This document shows, piece by piece, positions 1 to 7,033 of a stretch of 29,110 nt of DNA. The DNA is taken from the NCBI GenBank assembly GCA_964600615.1, contig CAZRJK010000017.1, positions 1 through 29,110 on the forward strand, written 5' to 3'. The DNA is from RUG11198 sp964600615. Its GTDB lineage: Bacteria > Bacillota_I > Bacilli_A > RF39 > UBA660. The first letter of the stretch is position 1; each line of letters opens with the position of its first letter. Below the pieces are notes generated by a model that ran no database searches, was not told where the DNA came from, and saw only the letters and a program-made list of their open reading frames with translations. A program made the translations under genes and the position numbers.

Positions 1-90
1 GTTATATTTAACCTGCTACTCAAAAATCGACGTTTTGCTCAGTTTTCAAAGAACAATTTCTCTTTATAAAAGCCTTTCTTTCAAAAGACT
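1..90 (-). promoter_or_regulatory. rRNA operon leader (5' of 16S, gene off-window)
   Basis: Read on the minus strand, this stretch contains TGTTCTTTGAAAACTG (about 41-56). This is the boxA-like antitermination element found in Bacillus-type 16S rRNA leaders. It is followed by a GCAAAACGT stretch also typical of those leaders. Two sigma-A-type promoters lie just upstream, so it is read as the transcribed leader of an rrn operon whose 16S gene lies left of coordinate 1. The same boxA also occurs in 16S-23S spacers, but the adjoining promoters and protein gene favour the 5' leader. Confidence 0.72.
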
Positions 91-96
91 TCTCAT

Positions 97-125
97 ATAA
101 TACCAAAAAACATTAGAAAAGTCAA
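97..125 (-). promoter_or_regulatory. rrn promoter P2 (proximal)
   Basis: On the minus strand TTGACT (120-125) is followed by a 17-bp spacer and TATTAT (97-102). This is a near-consensus sigma-70/sigma-A promoter. It would start transcription near 90 and run into the boxA-containing leader. Confidence 0.72.
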
Positions 126-180
126 GACATTTTTTAACTTTTTGTCATTTTTTTATTCTTTTCCTTTTTGGTATGCTTGT

Positions 181-209
181 ATTTTAACAAAATGTTTTTT
201 ATTAGTCAA
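181..209 (-). promoter_or_regulatory. rrn promoter P1 (distal)
   Basis: On the minus strand TTGACT (204-209), a 17-bp spacer and TAAAAT (181-186) form a second near-consensus promoter exactly 84 bp upstream of the proximal one. It has the same -35 hexamer. Tandem P1/P2 promoters are characteristic of bacterial rRNA operons. An A/T-rich stretch between the two could act as an UP element for P2. Confidence 0.68.
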
Positions 210-260
210 GCTTTTTCTTATTTATTATATGTATTTATTATAATAATATGAAAAGAAGTA

Positions 261-1382
261 TTACATTTTTAATTTTTGATAACATTCTTCAAAAACTTTT
301 AAAAATGTTAGTACTTCTTCTTCTGTTGTTAAGTGAGATAAACTAATTCTTAAACTATGCATAGCTCTTTCTTTATCATTAGTTACTTCGTACACAGAAT
401 CAGACATTGTATTGGATATGGAGCATGCACTTCTAGTAGATATATAAATATCTTTTTCATCTAAAGCATGTACGAATGTTTCTGGTTTTATGCTATCTAT
501 ACTTATATTTATTATATGTGGTATAGAGAAATTAGTGCTATTAATGTGGATACCTTTATATGTTTTTAGTTTATCTATTATTATTTTATGTAAATTATTT
601 ACGTGTTCATAATTCTTATCTATGTTAGGTATAATTAATTCTATAGCCTTCATACTTGATACTATTAATGGTAGTGGTGGTGTTCCACTTCTATAGATAG
701 TAGTACTTTTTCCACCATGGATTAATGGTGATAAGACAATATTTTTGTTTTTAATTATTAATCCTATTCCTTTTAAGCCATATATTTTATGTAATGATAT
801 ACTTGCTAAATCGATACTATTGAAATCTACATTAATTTTACCTATAGCTTGGGTACAATCAGAATGAAAGAAACATTTAGGATATTTTTTTAAAATACTT
901 TTGATTTCATCAATTGGTTGTTTTATTCCTAATTCACTATCGACAGCACAGATAGTTACTAGAATAGTTTTATTGTTTAATAATCTTTCTAAATCTTCTA
1001 AATCTACTGTTCCATCTTTTTTTAATTTTACATAATCTATTATAAAGCCGTTTTCTTCCATATATTTTAAAGTGCTTTTAATTGAGGAATGTTCTAGGTT
1101 AGTAGTTATTATATGATTACCTCTTTTTTTATATTTAAAGCATAATCCTTTTATAATATGATTATTTGATTCTGATGATCCAGAAGTATAGATAATTTCT
1201 TTATTTTTTAATTTTAATATTTCTTCTATTTTATTTGTAGCATAGTTTTCTAATTCTTTGGCTTCTATTCCTAATTTATGTAGGGAATTAGAATTACCTG
1301 GATAATCTATGCATACTTTATTGAATGTTTCTAGGACTTTTTTATCTACTGGTGTAGTAGCTGAATAATCTAGATAGATCAT
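261..1382 (-). CDS. Cysteine desulfurase (NifS/IscS group)
   Basis: PLP-dependent class V aminotransferase, 373 aa. It takes sulfur from L-cysteine as an enzyme persulfide and passes it to Fe-S cluster or tRNA thiolation acceptors in the cytoplasm. The Schiff-base lysine is in HKIYG (K199). PLP contacts are H98 in LEHSS, D175 and Q178 in HSDCTQ. The catalytic cysteine is C320 in STRSACS, the mobile-loop context of group I (IscS/NifS) rather than SufS. The usual GGGQE.G.RSGT loop is replaced by HGGKSTTIYRSGT. The start ATG overlaps the trpS stop (TAATG), so translation is probably coupled. No thiI or iscU partner is visible, so the acceptor is unknown. An rRNA operon promoter follows downstream. 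Confidence 0.9.
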   Translation of the reverse strand: MIYLDYSATTPVDKKVLETFNKVCIDYPGNSNSLHKLGIEAKELENYATNKIEEILKLKNKEIIYTSGSSESNNHIIKGLCFKYKKRGNHIITTNLEHSSIKSTLKYMEENGFIIDYVKLKKDGTVDLEDLERLLNNKTILVTICAVDSELGIKQPIDEIKSILKKYPKCFFHSDCTQAIGKINVDFNSIDLASISLHKIYGLKGIGLIIKNKNIVLSPLIHGGKSTTIYRSGTPPLPLIVSSMKAIELIIPNIDKNYEHVNNLHKIIIDKLKTYKGIHINSTNFSIPHIINISIDSIKPETFVHALDEKDIYISTRSACSISNTMSDSVYEVTNDKERAMHSLRISLSHLTTEEEVLTFLKVFEECYQKLKM

Positions 1383-2365
1383 TAATATCTTCCTATACCT
1401 ACTTTATGTGCTACTTCTTCAAATTTTCTCTTGGCTAGTTCTGTAGTTTTCTTTTGGCCTTCGTCTAGTATTTTATCTAGTTCTTCACTATCAATTAGTT
1501 TGTAATATTTTTCTTGGATTTTTAATAAGGTTTCAACTACTGCATCTGCTACTTCTTTTTTTAGGTTACCATAGTTATAATCTTTAAAGTGTTTTTCTGC
1601 TTCTTCTACGGTTATCTTTTTGAAGCTTGCATAAATAGATAATAAGTTAGAAATACCTGGTTTATTTTCTGGATCATAGTATACTTTATTTTCTGAATCA
1701 GTTACGGCCGACATTATTTTCTTTCTAATTGATTTTTCTTCTTCTAACATAAAGATTATTCCTTTGTTGTTTTCAGATGATTTACTCATCTTTTTGCTTG
1801 GGTCTTGTAAGTCCATTATTTTAGCTCCACTTTTAGGAATTAATGATTCTGGTAAGTTAAATGTTTTTCCATATCTATTATTAAATCTTACTGCTATGTC
1901 TTTAGCTAATTCTACGTGTTGTTTTTGGTCTACTCCAGTTGGTACAAAATCAGCATCATATAGAATAATATCTGCAGCCATAAGGATTGGATATGTAAAT
2001 AATCCTACTGGTATGTTTTGATATTTGCTTGATTTATCTTTAAATTGGGTCATACGTGATGCTTCTCCCATGTAAGTATTACATTCTAGTATCCATGCAA
2101 GATTAGCATGATATAAATTATCAGATTGAATATAGATAATATTCTTTTTAGGATCTATTCCACTTGCTATATAGAGAGCAACATTTTTCTTTACTCTTTC
2201 TCTTAATAATTGGGGATCTTGTGGGACTGTTATGGCATGTAGGTCTGCTACAAATAAAAATGATTCATAGTTATCTTGGTTTATTTTCATTTGTTCTATC
2301 GCACCAATTAGACTGCCTATTGTTAATTCTCCACTTGGTTGTAATCCTGTTAATATTCTTTTCAT
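1382..2365 (-). CDS. trpS: Tryptophanyl-tRNA synthetase
   Basis: Class I aminoacyl-tRNA synthetase that charges tRNA-Trp in the cytosol, 327 aa, the normal bacterial length. The HIGH-equivalent is in LQPSGELTIGSLIG (residues 8-21), the tryptophan/tRNA pocket motif is GVDQKQH (144-150), and the KMSKS loop is at 192-196. It is the first gene of a two-gene operon with the cysteine desulfurase. Upstream sits a TTGTCA-17-TATAAT promoter that leaves a leader of only about 18 nt with a GAAAGAAG Shine-Dalgarno. There is therefore no room for a T-box, a leader many Firmicute trpS genes carry. Confidence 0.97.
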   Translation of the reverse strand: MKRILTGLQPSGELTIGSLIGAIEQMKINQDNYESFLFVADLHAITVPQDPQLLRERVKKNVALYIASGIDPKKNIIYIQSDNLYHANLAWILECNTYMGEASRMTQFKDKSSKYQNIPVGLFTYPILMAADIILYDADFVPTGVDQKQHVELAKDIAVRFNNRYGKTFNLPESLIPKSGAKIMDLQDPSKKMSKSSENNKGIIFMLEEEKSIRKKIMSAVTDSENKVYYDPENKPGISNLLSIYASFKKITVEEAEKHFKDYNYGNLKKEVADAVVETLLKIQEKYYKLIDSEELDKILDEGQKKTTELAKRKFEEVAHKVGIGRY

Positions 2366-2389
2366 GGTATCACTTCTTTCATGTATACA

Positions 2390-2418
2390 ATTATAACAAT
2401 TAATAGTTTTTTTGACAA
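2390..2418 (-). promoter_or_regulatory. trpS promoter
   Basis: TTGTCA (2413-2418), a 17-bp spacer and TATAAT (2390-2395) on the minus strand, 25 bp from the trpS ATG. Five of six -35 bases and all -10 bases match consensus. Confidence 0.7.
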
Positions 2419-2433
2419 TATTTATTTTTTTTA

Positions 2434-2463
2434 TTGATTAAAAATATTATTTTAATATATAAT
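2434..2463 (+). promoter_or_regulatory. Probable glmS promoter
   Basis: TTGATT (2434-2439), 18-bp spacer, TATAAT (2458-2463). Transcription would start near 2470, about 35 nt before the ribozyme cleavage site. The -10 is strong and the -35 is weaker (four of six). Confidence 0.5.
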
Positions 2464-2500
2464 TATTTTAAAGGTTATGTTAGAAGGAGGTTTAGACATA

Positions 2501-2614
2501 ATTTAGCGCCAGACCTAATAAGAGGTGACGAGGTTGTAGTTTATCGAAATTTCGGCGGATTACTACAGTATGGATATATACAAAAAGCAAAATCAAAATT
2601 GTAACAAAGTTATA
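2501..2614 (+). ncRNA. glmS ribozyme-riboswitch
   Basis: This is the glucosamine-6-phosphate-activated self-cleaving ribozyme in the 5' leader of glmS. The conserved AGCGCCAGA (2505-2513) contains the cleavage site between A2505 and G2506. ACCT/AGGT (2513-2516/2523-2526) closes a hairpin, followed by the invariant GACGAGG (2527-2533). TGTAGT/ACTACA (2535-2540/2562-2567) encloses TTATCGAAATTTCGGCGGAT, the core that binds the ligand. A short GTAT/ATAC stem and a TGTAAC/GTTATA hairpin (2600-2614) could be the peripheral helices, which are smaller than in Bacillus subtilis. When product accumulates the mRNA is cut and degraded, lowering GlmS. Confidence 0.95.
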
Positions 2615-2636
2615 TCTATTTGAAAGGATGAACATA

Positions 2637-4430
2637 ATGTGTGGAATAGTTGGATATGTTGGAAAAAATAATCAAGCTATATCCAAGTTAATACAAGGAT
2701 TAAAAAAATTAGAATATAGAGGGTATGATTCTGCTGGCATAGCATATTTTAACAAAAATAAAATAGATATTAAGAAATGTGTTGGGAGAATTAGTAATTT
2801 AGAGAATATTGTTGATGATAGTGTTGCAACTTCTATTGGTATTGGTCATACTAGATGGGCTACACATGGGAAAGTAAATACTATTAATTCTCATCCTCAT
2901 CATGTAGGAAATATTACTGTTGTTCATAATGGTATATTAGAGAACTATCAGCAATTAAAAGATAAGTTAATTGAATTAGGTTATGTTTTTAAATCAGAAA
3001 CTGATACGGAAGTATTATGTGCTTATATTGATTATGAATATAATAAGAGTAAAGATAAAGATATGATAGATGTTTTAAATAAATGTCTTAAGGTATTTAA
3101 GGGTAGTTATGCTTCTTGTATAATGGTTTCTGATACTAATGATAAGTTATTTGTAATTAAGAAAGATAGTCCTTTAGTTATTGGTATTGGAGAAGATGAA
3201 TGTTATATTGCTTCTGATACTTCTGCTTTTATTAATTATACTAATAACGTTATTTATTTAAATGATAATGAAGTTGGTGTTGTTAGTGGTAATGATGTTT
3301 CTATATATAAAGGAAAGAAGAAAATATTAAATGAGGTTAAAACAATAGATATTACAGATACTGATAATAGTAATATGAAATATGAGCATTATATGCTTAA
3401 GGAAATACATGAACAAGCTATTCTAGTTGATAAGTTAAATAAATTATATTTAGATGATGATTTAAAATTATTTGATATAAAGAAATATAAAAAGATGCAT
3501 ATTATTGGATGTGGTACTGCTTATCATGCTGGTTTAATTGGTAAGCATTTGATGGAGAAATATAATAGTTTTGAGGTAAATGTTTATATTGCTTCTGAAT
3601 ATAGATATCAAAAAATATTTGTTGATAATAAAACTTTAGTTATATTTGTATCACAATCTGGAGAAACTGCTGATACTTTGGCTTGTTTAAAGAAAGTTAA
3701 AGAATTGGGTTGTGAAACTTTAGGTATCGTTAATGTTAAGAATAGTTCTATTGCTAGATTAGTTGATAGAGTTATATATACGGAAGCTGGTCCAGAGGTA
3801 GCTGTTGCTTCTACTAAGGCATTTATTTCTCAGATATATATCTTTAGTTTGCTTGCTTTAAAGATTGCTATTAACAATGATATGCTTAAATTAGATACTG
3901 TTAAAAGACATTATAAGAGATTACCTGGTTTAATTAATTGTATGTTTGATATAGACTATAGTTCTATTATTAATAAATTATATAAGAAGGATTATTTATT
4001 TTATTTAGGTAGAAATATAGATTATATTACTATTTTAGAAGGAGCATTAAAGATTAAAGAGATTAGCTATATTCATAGTGAAGCTTATCAAGCTGGTGAA
4101 TTAAAACATGGAACTATTGCTTTGATAGATAAATCTTCTTGTGTTATTGCTTTAGGAACTGATAGAAATATTGTTTCTAAATTAATTAGTAATGTTAAGG
4201 AAGTTAAGTCTAGAAATGCTTATGTTATTTTATTATTAAAAGATAATTTAATAGATGATATTGATAAGAAATGTTATAATAAGGTTATTGCTATTCCAGC
4301 TGTACATGATTTATTGCAACCAATGGTAAATATTGTTCCTTTACAATTAATTGCTTATTATGTGGCTAAAAAAAGAGGCTGCGATATAGATAAACCTAGA
4401 AATTTAGCTAAGAGTGTAACTGTAGAATAA
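2637..4430 (+). CDS. glmS: Glutamine--fructose-6-phosphate aminotransferase (isomerizing)
   Basis: Makes glucosamine-6-phosphate from fructose-6-phosphate and glutamine, the first committed step to UDP-GlcNAc, peptidoglycan and other amino sugars. The start is placed at the second in-frame ATG (2637) so that Cys2 (MCGIVGYVG) becomes the N-terminal nucleophile of the glutaminase domain after Met removal. The AAAGG at 2623-2627 is correctly spaced for it. This gives 597 aa, close to the usual 600. N-terminal Ntn-glutaminase motifs include TRWATHGK and HNGILEN. Two SIS sugar-isomerase domains follow (GCGTAYHAG, SQSGETADT). The C-terminal NLAKSVTVE is the conserved family end. It is a single gene under ribozyme control, ended by a perfect stem. 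Confidence 0.98.
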   Translation: MCGIVGYVGKNNQAISKLIQGLKKLEYRGYDSAGIAYFNKNKIDIKKCVGRISNLENIVDDSVATSIGIGHTRWATHGKVNTINSHPHHVGNITVVHNGILENYQQLKDKLIELGYVFKSETDTEVLCAYIDYEYNKSKDKDMIDVLNKCLKVFKGSYASCIMVSDTNDKLFVIKKDSPLVIGIGEDECYIASDTSAFINYTNNVIYLNDNEVGVVSGNDVSIYKGKKKILNEVKTIDITDTDNSNMKYEHYMLKEIHEQAILVDKLNKLYLDDDLKLFDIKKYKKMHIIGCGTAYHAGLIGKHLMEKYNSFEVNVYIASEYRYQKIFVDNKTLVIFVSQSGETADTLACLKKVKELGCETLGIVNVKNSSIARLVDRVIYTEAGPEVAVASTKAFISQIYIFSLLALKIAINNDMLKLDTVKRHYKRLPGLINCMFDIDYSSIINKLYKKDYLFYLGRNIDYITILEGALKIKEISYIHSEAYQAGELKHGTIALIDKSSCVIALGTDRNIVSKLISNVKEVKSRNAYVILLLKDNLIDDIDKKCYNKVIAIPAVHDLLQPMVNIVPLQLIAYYVAKKRGCDIDKPRNLAKSVTVE

Positions 4431-4462
4431 AAGAAGTAGTTATAAACTACTTCTTAATTTTT
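4431..4462 (+). terminator. Bidirectional terminator after glmS
   Basis: AAGAAGTAGT (4431-4440) and ACTACTTCTT (4446-4455) form a perfect 10-bp stem with a 5-nt loop, followed by a T-rich run. It begins directly after the glmS stop. On the other strand the stem covers the stop codon of the converging gene, so it probably serves both. Confidence 0.8.
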
Positions 4463-5057
4463 TTAATTGTTCAAGAAAATCTTCAGAATCTACATCTTCT
4501 ATTGAAGATTTTTTTTCATTGGAATTTAATAATTCTTTGTAACTAATTATGGCATTTAATTCTTCTTCTTGTTCATATTCGGTTAAGGCTATTGGCTTAT
4601 TATCTATTTCTTCTTGAATTTTTTTAGATACTTCTTCTAAATAATTAGTTTCTATTTCTTTTTTATTAGGTACTAATTCATCTATATTAAATTCTATATT
4701 ATTAATGTTTATAGGTGATGTAGTTCTATTTATTTCTTTTAAGACATTTTTACTATAAGCTTTACTTTCTTCTTTTTTCTTTGGTATTTCTGGTTTATAT
4801 AGTTCTATTTTTGGTTTTTGTTGTTGATTCTTATTATTAATTTTTCTTTCATTAGAGATATTTTTTATTGGAATAATATTTTTATCATTATAGGTTAATT
4901 TTTTATCTATTTCAATAACATTCTTATTATTTAAATCTTCTATTTCTTTTTTTAATCTATTTATTTTTGATATTAAATATATACAATAAATTAATAATAT
5001 TAATAATAGAACTATTGTAATTATATTGATTGATGTTCCTTTTAGAAAATAAAGCAT
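4440..5057 (-). CDS. Membrane-anchored protein of unknown function
   Basis: I do not recognise this family. An N-terminal hydrophobic segment (residues 10-29, IIT..LIYCIYLI) is followed by a coiled-coil-like stretch and a long Lys/Glu/Asn-rich, probably disordered region. The shape resembles a bitopic protein with a cytoplasmic charged tail. It follows rsmE directly. A GTG at 5066 overlaps the rsmE TGA, but the ATG at 5057 (205 aa) has a better placed GGGGTG ribosome site, so I use it. The last codons lie in the shared terminator stem. Coupling to rsmE may be only positional. Confidence 0.7.
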   Translation of the reverse strand: MLYFLKGTSINIITIVLLLILLIYCIYLISKINRLKKEIEDLNNKNVIEIDKKLTYNDKNIIPIKNISNERKINNKNQQQKPKIELYKPEIPKKKEESKAYSKNVLKEINRTTSPININNIEFNIDELVPNKKEIETNYLEEVSKKIQEEIDNKPIALTEYEQEEELNAIISYKELLNSNEKKSSIEDVDSEDFLEQLKKLRSSL

Positions 5058-5062
5058 ATTCT

Positions 5063-5776
5063 TCACCCCATACTGCTGTAATTTAAAATGCTCGCGATAT
5101 AAATAGCGGCTGTTTCTACTCTTAAAATTCTATTTCCAAATGATATGGGAATAAAATCTAATTCTTGTAATTGTTCTTCTTCTTTAGGACTTATTCCTCC
5201 TTCAGGACCTATTACAAATAATATTTTAGCACAATTTTTATTATCTTGTAAATACTTGTTAACTAAGTTATTCTTAATAGTTGTACTACCATATAATTTT
5301 AGGCCATATTCTTCATTAGCTAGTTCTTTTATTGTTTTTATATTAGTTATTTCAGGAATAATATTTCTTTTAGATTGTTCTGATGCTTCTTTACAAATGC
5401 TCTCCCATCTAGTTATTTTCTTAGCTTCTTTTTTATTATCTAGTTTAATAATACTTCTCTCCATTTTTAAGGGAATAATTCTTGATACTCCTAATTCTGT
5501 TAATTTTTGAATTATTAAATCAAATTTTTGTTCATTTACTAATCCAACAGCAATAGTTATATCAATATTTAATTCATTATTATCAGGTAATTTCTCTAGT
5601 ATTTCTATTTTATTATTAGATAAATCTATTATTTTACAGATATATAATTCTTTATTATAGATACATTCTACTTTATCATTTATATTCATACGCATAACAT
5701 TCTTTATATGATGCATATCATTACTATTTAATATTAAATAATTATCTTCTTTTTTATTAGAAAAGTATCTTTGCAT
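5063..5776 (-). CDS. rsmE: 16S rRNA (uracil-1498-N3)-methyltransferase
   Basis: SPOUT-class enzyme that methylates N3 of U1498 in 16S rRNA using S-adenosylmethionine, 237 aa, normal for RsmE. The N-terminal PUA-like domain covers about residues 1-68. The trefoil-knot methyltransferase domain shows ELGVSRIIPLKMERS (94-108), EASEQSKR (130-137), the SAM loop IGPEGG (189-194) and GNRILRVETA (214-223). In many Bacilli rsmE follows dnaJ and prmA. Here prmA is missing between dnaJ and rsmE, and a terminator plus a new promoter separate the two. It is followed, with only a few bases between, by the unknown membrane protein gene. Confidence 0.95.
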   Translation of the reverse strand: MQRYFSNKKEDNYLILNSNDMHHIKNVMRMNINDKVECIYNKELYICKIIDLSNNKIEILEKLPDNNELNIDITIAVGLVNEQKFDLIIQKLTELGVSRIIPLKMERSIIKLDNKKEAKKITRWESICKEASEQSKRNIIPEITNIKTIKELANEEYGLKLYGSTTIKNNLVNKYLQDNKNCAKILFVIGPEGGISPKEEEQLQELDFIPISFGNRILRVETAAIYIASILNYSSMG

Positions 5777-5797
5777 AATATCACCTTCAACATATAA

Positions 5798-5826
5798 ATT
5801 ATACTATATTAAATTTTTTAGGTAAA
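5798..5826 (-). promoter_or_regulatory. rsmE promoter
   Basis: TTTACC (5821-5826), 17-bp spacer, TATAAT (5798-5803) on the minus strand. It starts immediately after the dnaJ terminator and overlaps its T-tract. A GAAGGTGAT ribosome site lies just before the rsmE ATG. Confidence 0.55.
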
Positions 5827-5855
5827 TAAAAAAATAGATAAATAATTATCTATTT
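5823..5855 (-). terminator. Terminator of the heat-shock operon
   Basis: On the minus strand a perfect 10-bp stem (5846-5855 with 5832-5841) and a 4-nt loop are followed by TTTTTTTATTT. The 5' arm encodes the last dnaJ codons and contains its stop codon. Confidence 0.8.
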
Positions 5856-6976
5856 AAATATTTTTTATATTTTTTAAATTCACTAGAATTATCTAGATCT
5901 GTTTTATTTAATTCTTCTATTAATTTCTTTTGATCTCTAGTTAGTTTATCTGGAATTATTACATTGGCGACTATGTATAAATCTCCTTTTTTCTTAGTTG
6001 ATACGTTAGGTATACCTTTTCCTTTTACTCTTAATTTATCATTGGTGTTAGTTCCTGCGGGGATAGTTAAATTTATATTTCCATAAGGTGTTGGTACTTC
6101 TTTTTTACAACCTAACGTAGCTTCTGGAATTGTTAGTGGTAAGTTTATATAAATATCGTCATCTACTCTTTCATAGAATTCATGATCTCTTACGGTAAAT
6201 TCAATATATAAGTCTCCAGGATTTCCTCCGTTGGTTCCGGCTTCTCCTTTGCCTGCTACACGCAATCTATTTTCAGTATCAATACCAGCTGGAATGTTTA
6301 CTTCGATAGTTTTATTCTTTTTAACTTTACCTTTACCTTTACAATTTGAACATTTCTTTTCGTAGGTTACTCCGGTTCCGTTACAATATGGACAAGTTGT
6401 TTTGGTTAGGAAACTTCCAAACATGGTTCTTTGTTCTTGGGTTATAGTTCCAGAACCTCGACATTCAGCACAAGTTTTTTCATCAAAGCCACCTTTACCA
6501 TGACATTCATCACAATTCTCTATTACGTCAAGATTTATTTCTTTTTTGGTGCCAAATACTGCTTCTTCAAAATCAATTGTCATTCTATATAAAACGTCAT
6601 TACCTTTTCTAGGACCATTACTGCTTCTTCTAGAATTAGATTGTCTGAATCCAAAGCCTCCTAGTCCTCCTAAGATATCATCAAAGATATCGGACATATC
6701 ACCAAAGTCAAAGTTAGAGAATCCACCAAAGCCTCCGGCTCCACCTGCTCCGTTTGCGAAGGCTGCATGGCCAAATTGGTCATATTGTTTTCTTTTTTGT
6801 GGGTCTGATAATACGGCATATGCTTCTTGACATTCTTTAAATTTTTCTGCAGCATTTTCTTCTTTGGAAACGTCAGGATGATATTTTTTGGCTAGTTTTC
6901 TAAAGGCAGATTTTATTTCGTCTTCAGTTGCTGTTTTAGAGACTCCTAGGACCTCATAATAATCTTTTTTATCCAT
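5846..6976 (-). CDS. dnaJ: Chaperone DnaJ (Hsp40)
   Basis: Co-chaperone that delivers unfolded proteins to DnaK and stimulates its ATPase, 376 aa. It has all type I parts. The J domain has HPD at 33-35. A Gly/Phe-rich linker follows (about 70-115). Four zinc-binding CxxCxGxG repeats are seen (CDECHGKG, CAECRGSG, CPYCNGTG, CSNCKGKG). The C-terminal substrate-binding beta domains end near KKYKKYLNR. It is the last gene of the hrcA operon, with a strong GGAGG ribosome site. A long inverted repeat separates it from dnaK. Confidence 0.97.
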   Translation of the reverse strand: MDKKDYYEVLGVSKTATEDEIKSAFRKLAKKYHPDVSKEENAAEKFKECQEAYAVLSDPQKRKQYDQFGHAAFANGAGGAGGFGGFSNFDFGDMSDIFDDILGGLGGFGFRQSNSRRSSNGPRKGNDVLYRMTIDFEEAVFGTKKEINLDVIENCDECHGKGGFDEKTCAECRGSGTITQEQRTMFGSFLTKTTCPYCNGTGVTYEKKCSNCKGKGKVKKNKTIEVNIPAGIDTENRLRVAGKGEAGTNGGNPGDLYIEFTVRDHEFYERVDDDIYINLPLTIPEATLGCKKEVPTPYGNINLTIPAGTNTNDKLRVKGKGIPNVSTKKKGDLYIVANVIIPDKLTRDQKKLIEELNKTDLDNSSEFKKYKKYLNR

Positions 6977-6989
6977 AAATCCTCCTTTA

Positions 6990-7030
6990 CAAACAAAGGT
7001 AAGTTCTAGATACTAGAACTTACTAGTTTG
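6990..7030 (-). promoter_or_regulatory. dnaK-dnaJ intercistronic hairpin
   Basis: GTAAGTTCTAG (6999-7009) and CTAGAACTTAC (7013-7023) are perfectly complementary around a 3-nt ATA. CAAAC/GTTTG (6990-6994/7026-7030) adds an outer helix. No T-tract follows on the transcribed strand, so it is not a standard terminator. More likely it stabilises the dnaK 3' end, marks a processing site or damps dnaJ expression. Confidence 0.6.
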
Positions 7031-7033
7031 TAA

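Noticed and set aside
2412..2440. TTGACA at 2412 as the glmS -35 box
   Set aside because: The base run at 17-bp distance is TGATTA, a poor -10. The same bases form the trpS -35 on the other strand.
2366..2505. T-box leader for trpS
   Set aside because: The trpS promoter leaves only about 18 nt of leader on the minus strand and no AGGGTGG-like T-box sequence is present.
2628..2636. Upstream ATG of glmS as start
   Set aside because: It would put three residues before the catalytic Cys and overlaps the ribosome site. GlmS needs Cys directly after the initiator Met.
6670..6855. 61-aa minus-strand frame inside dnaJ
   Set aside because: Out-of-frame within the J-domain/GF region of a well-conserved gene, with no independent signals.
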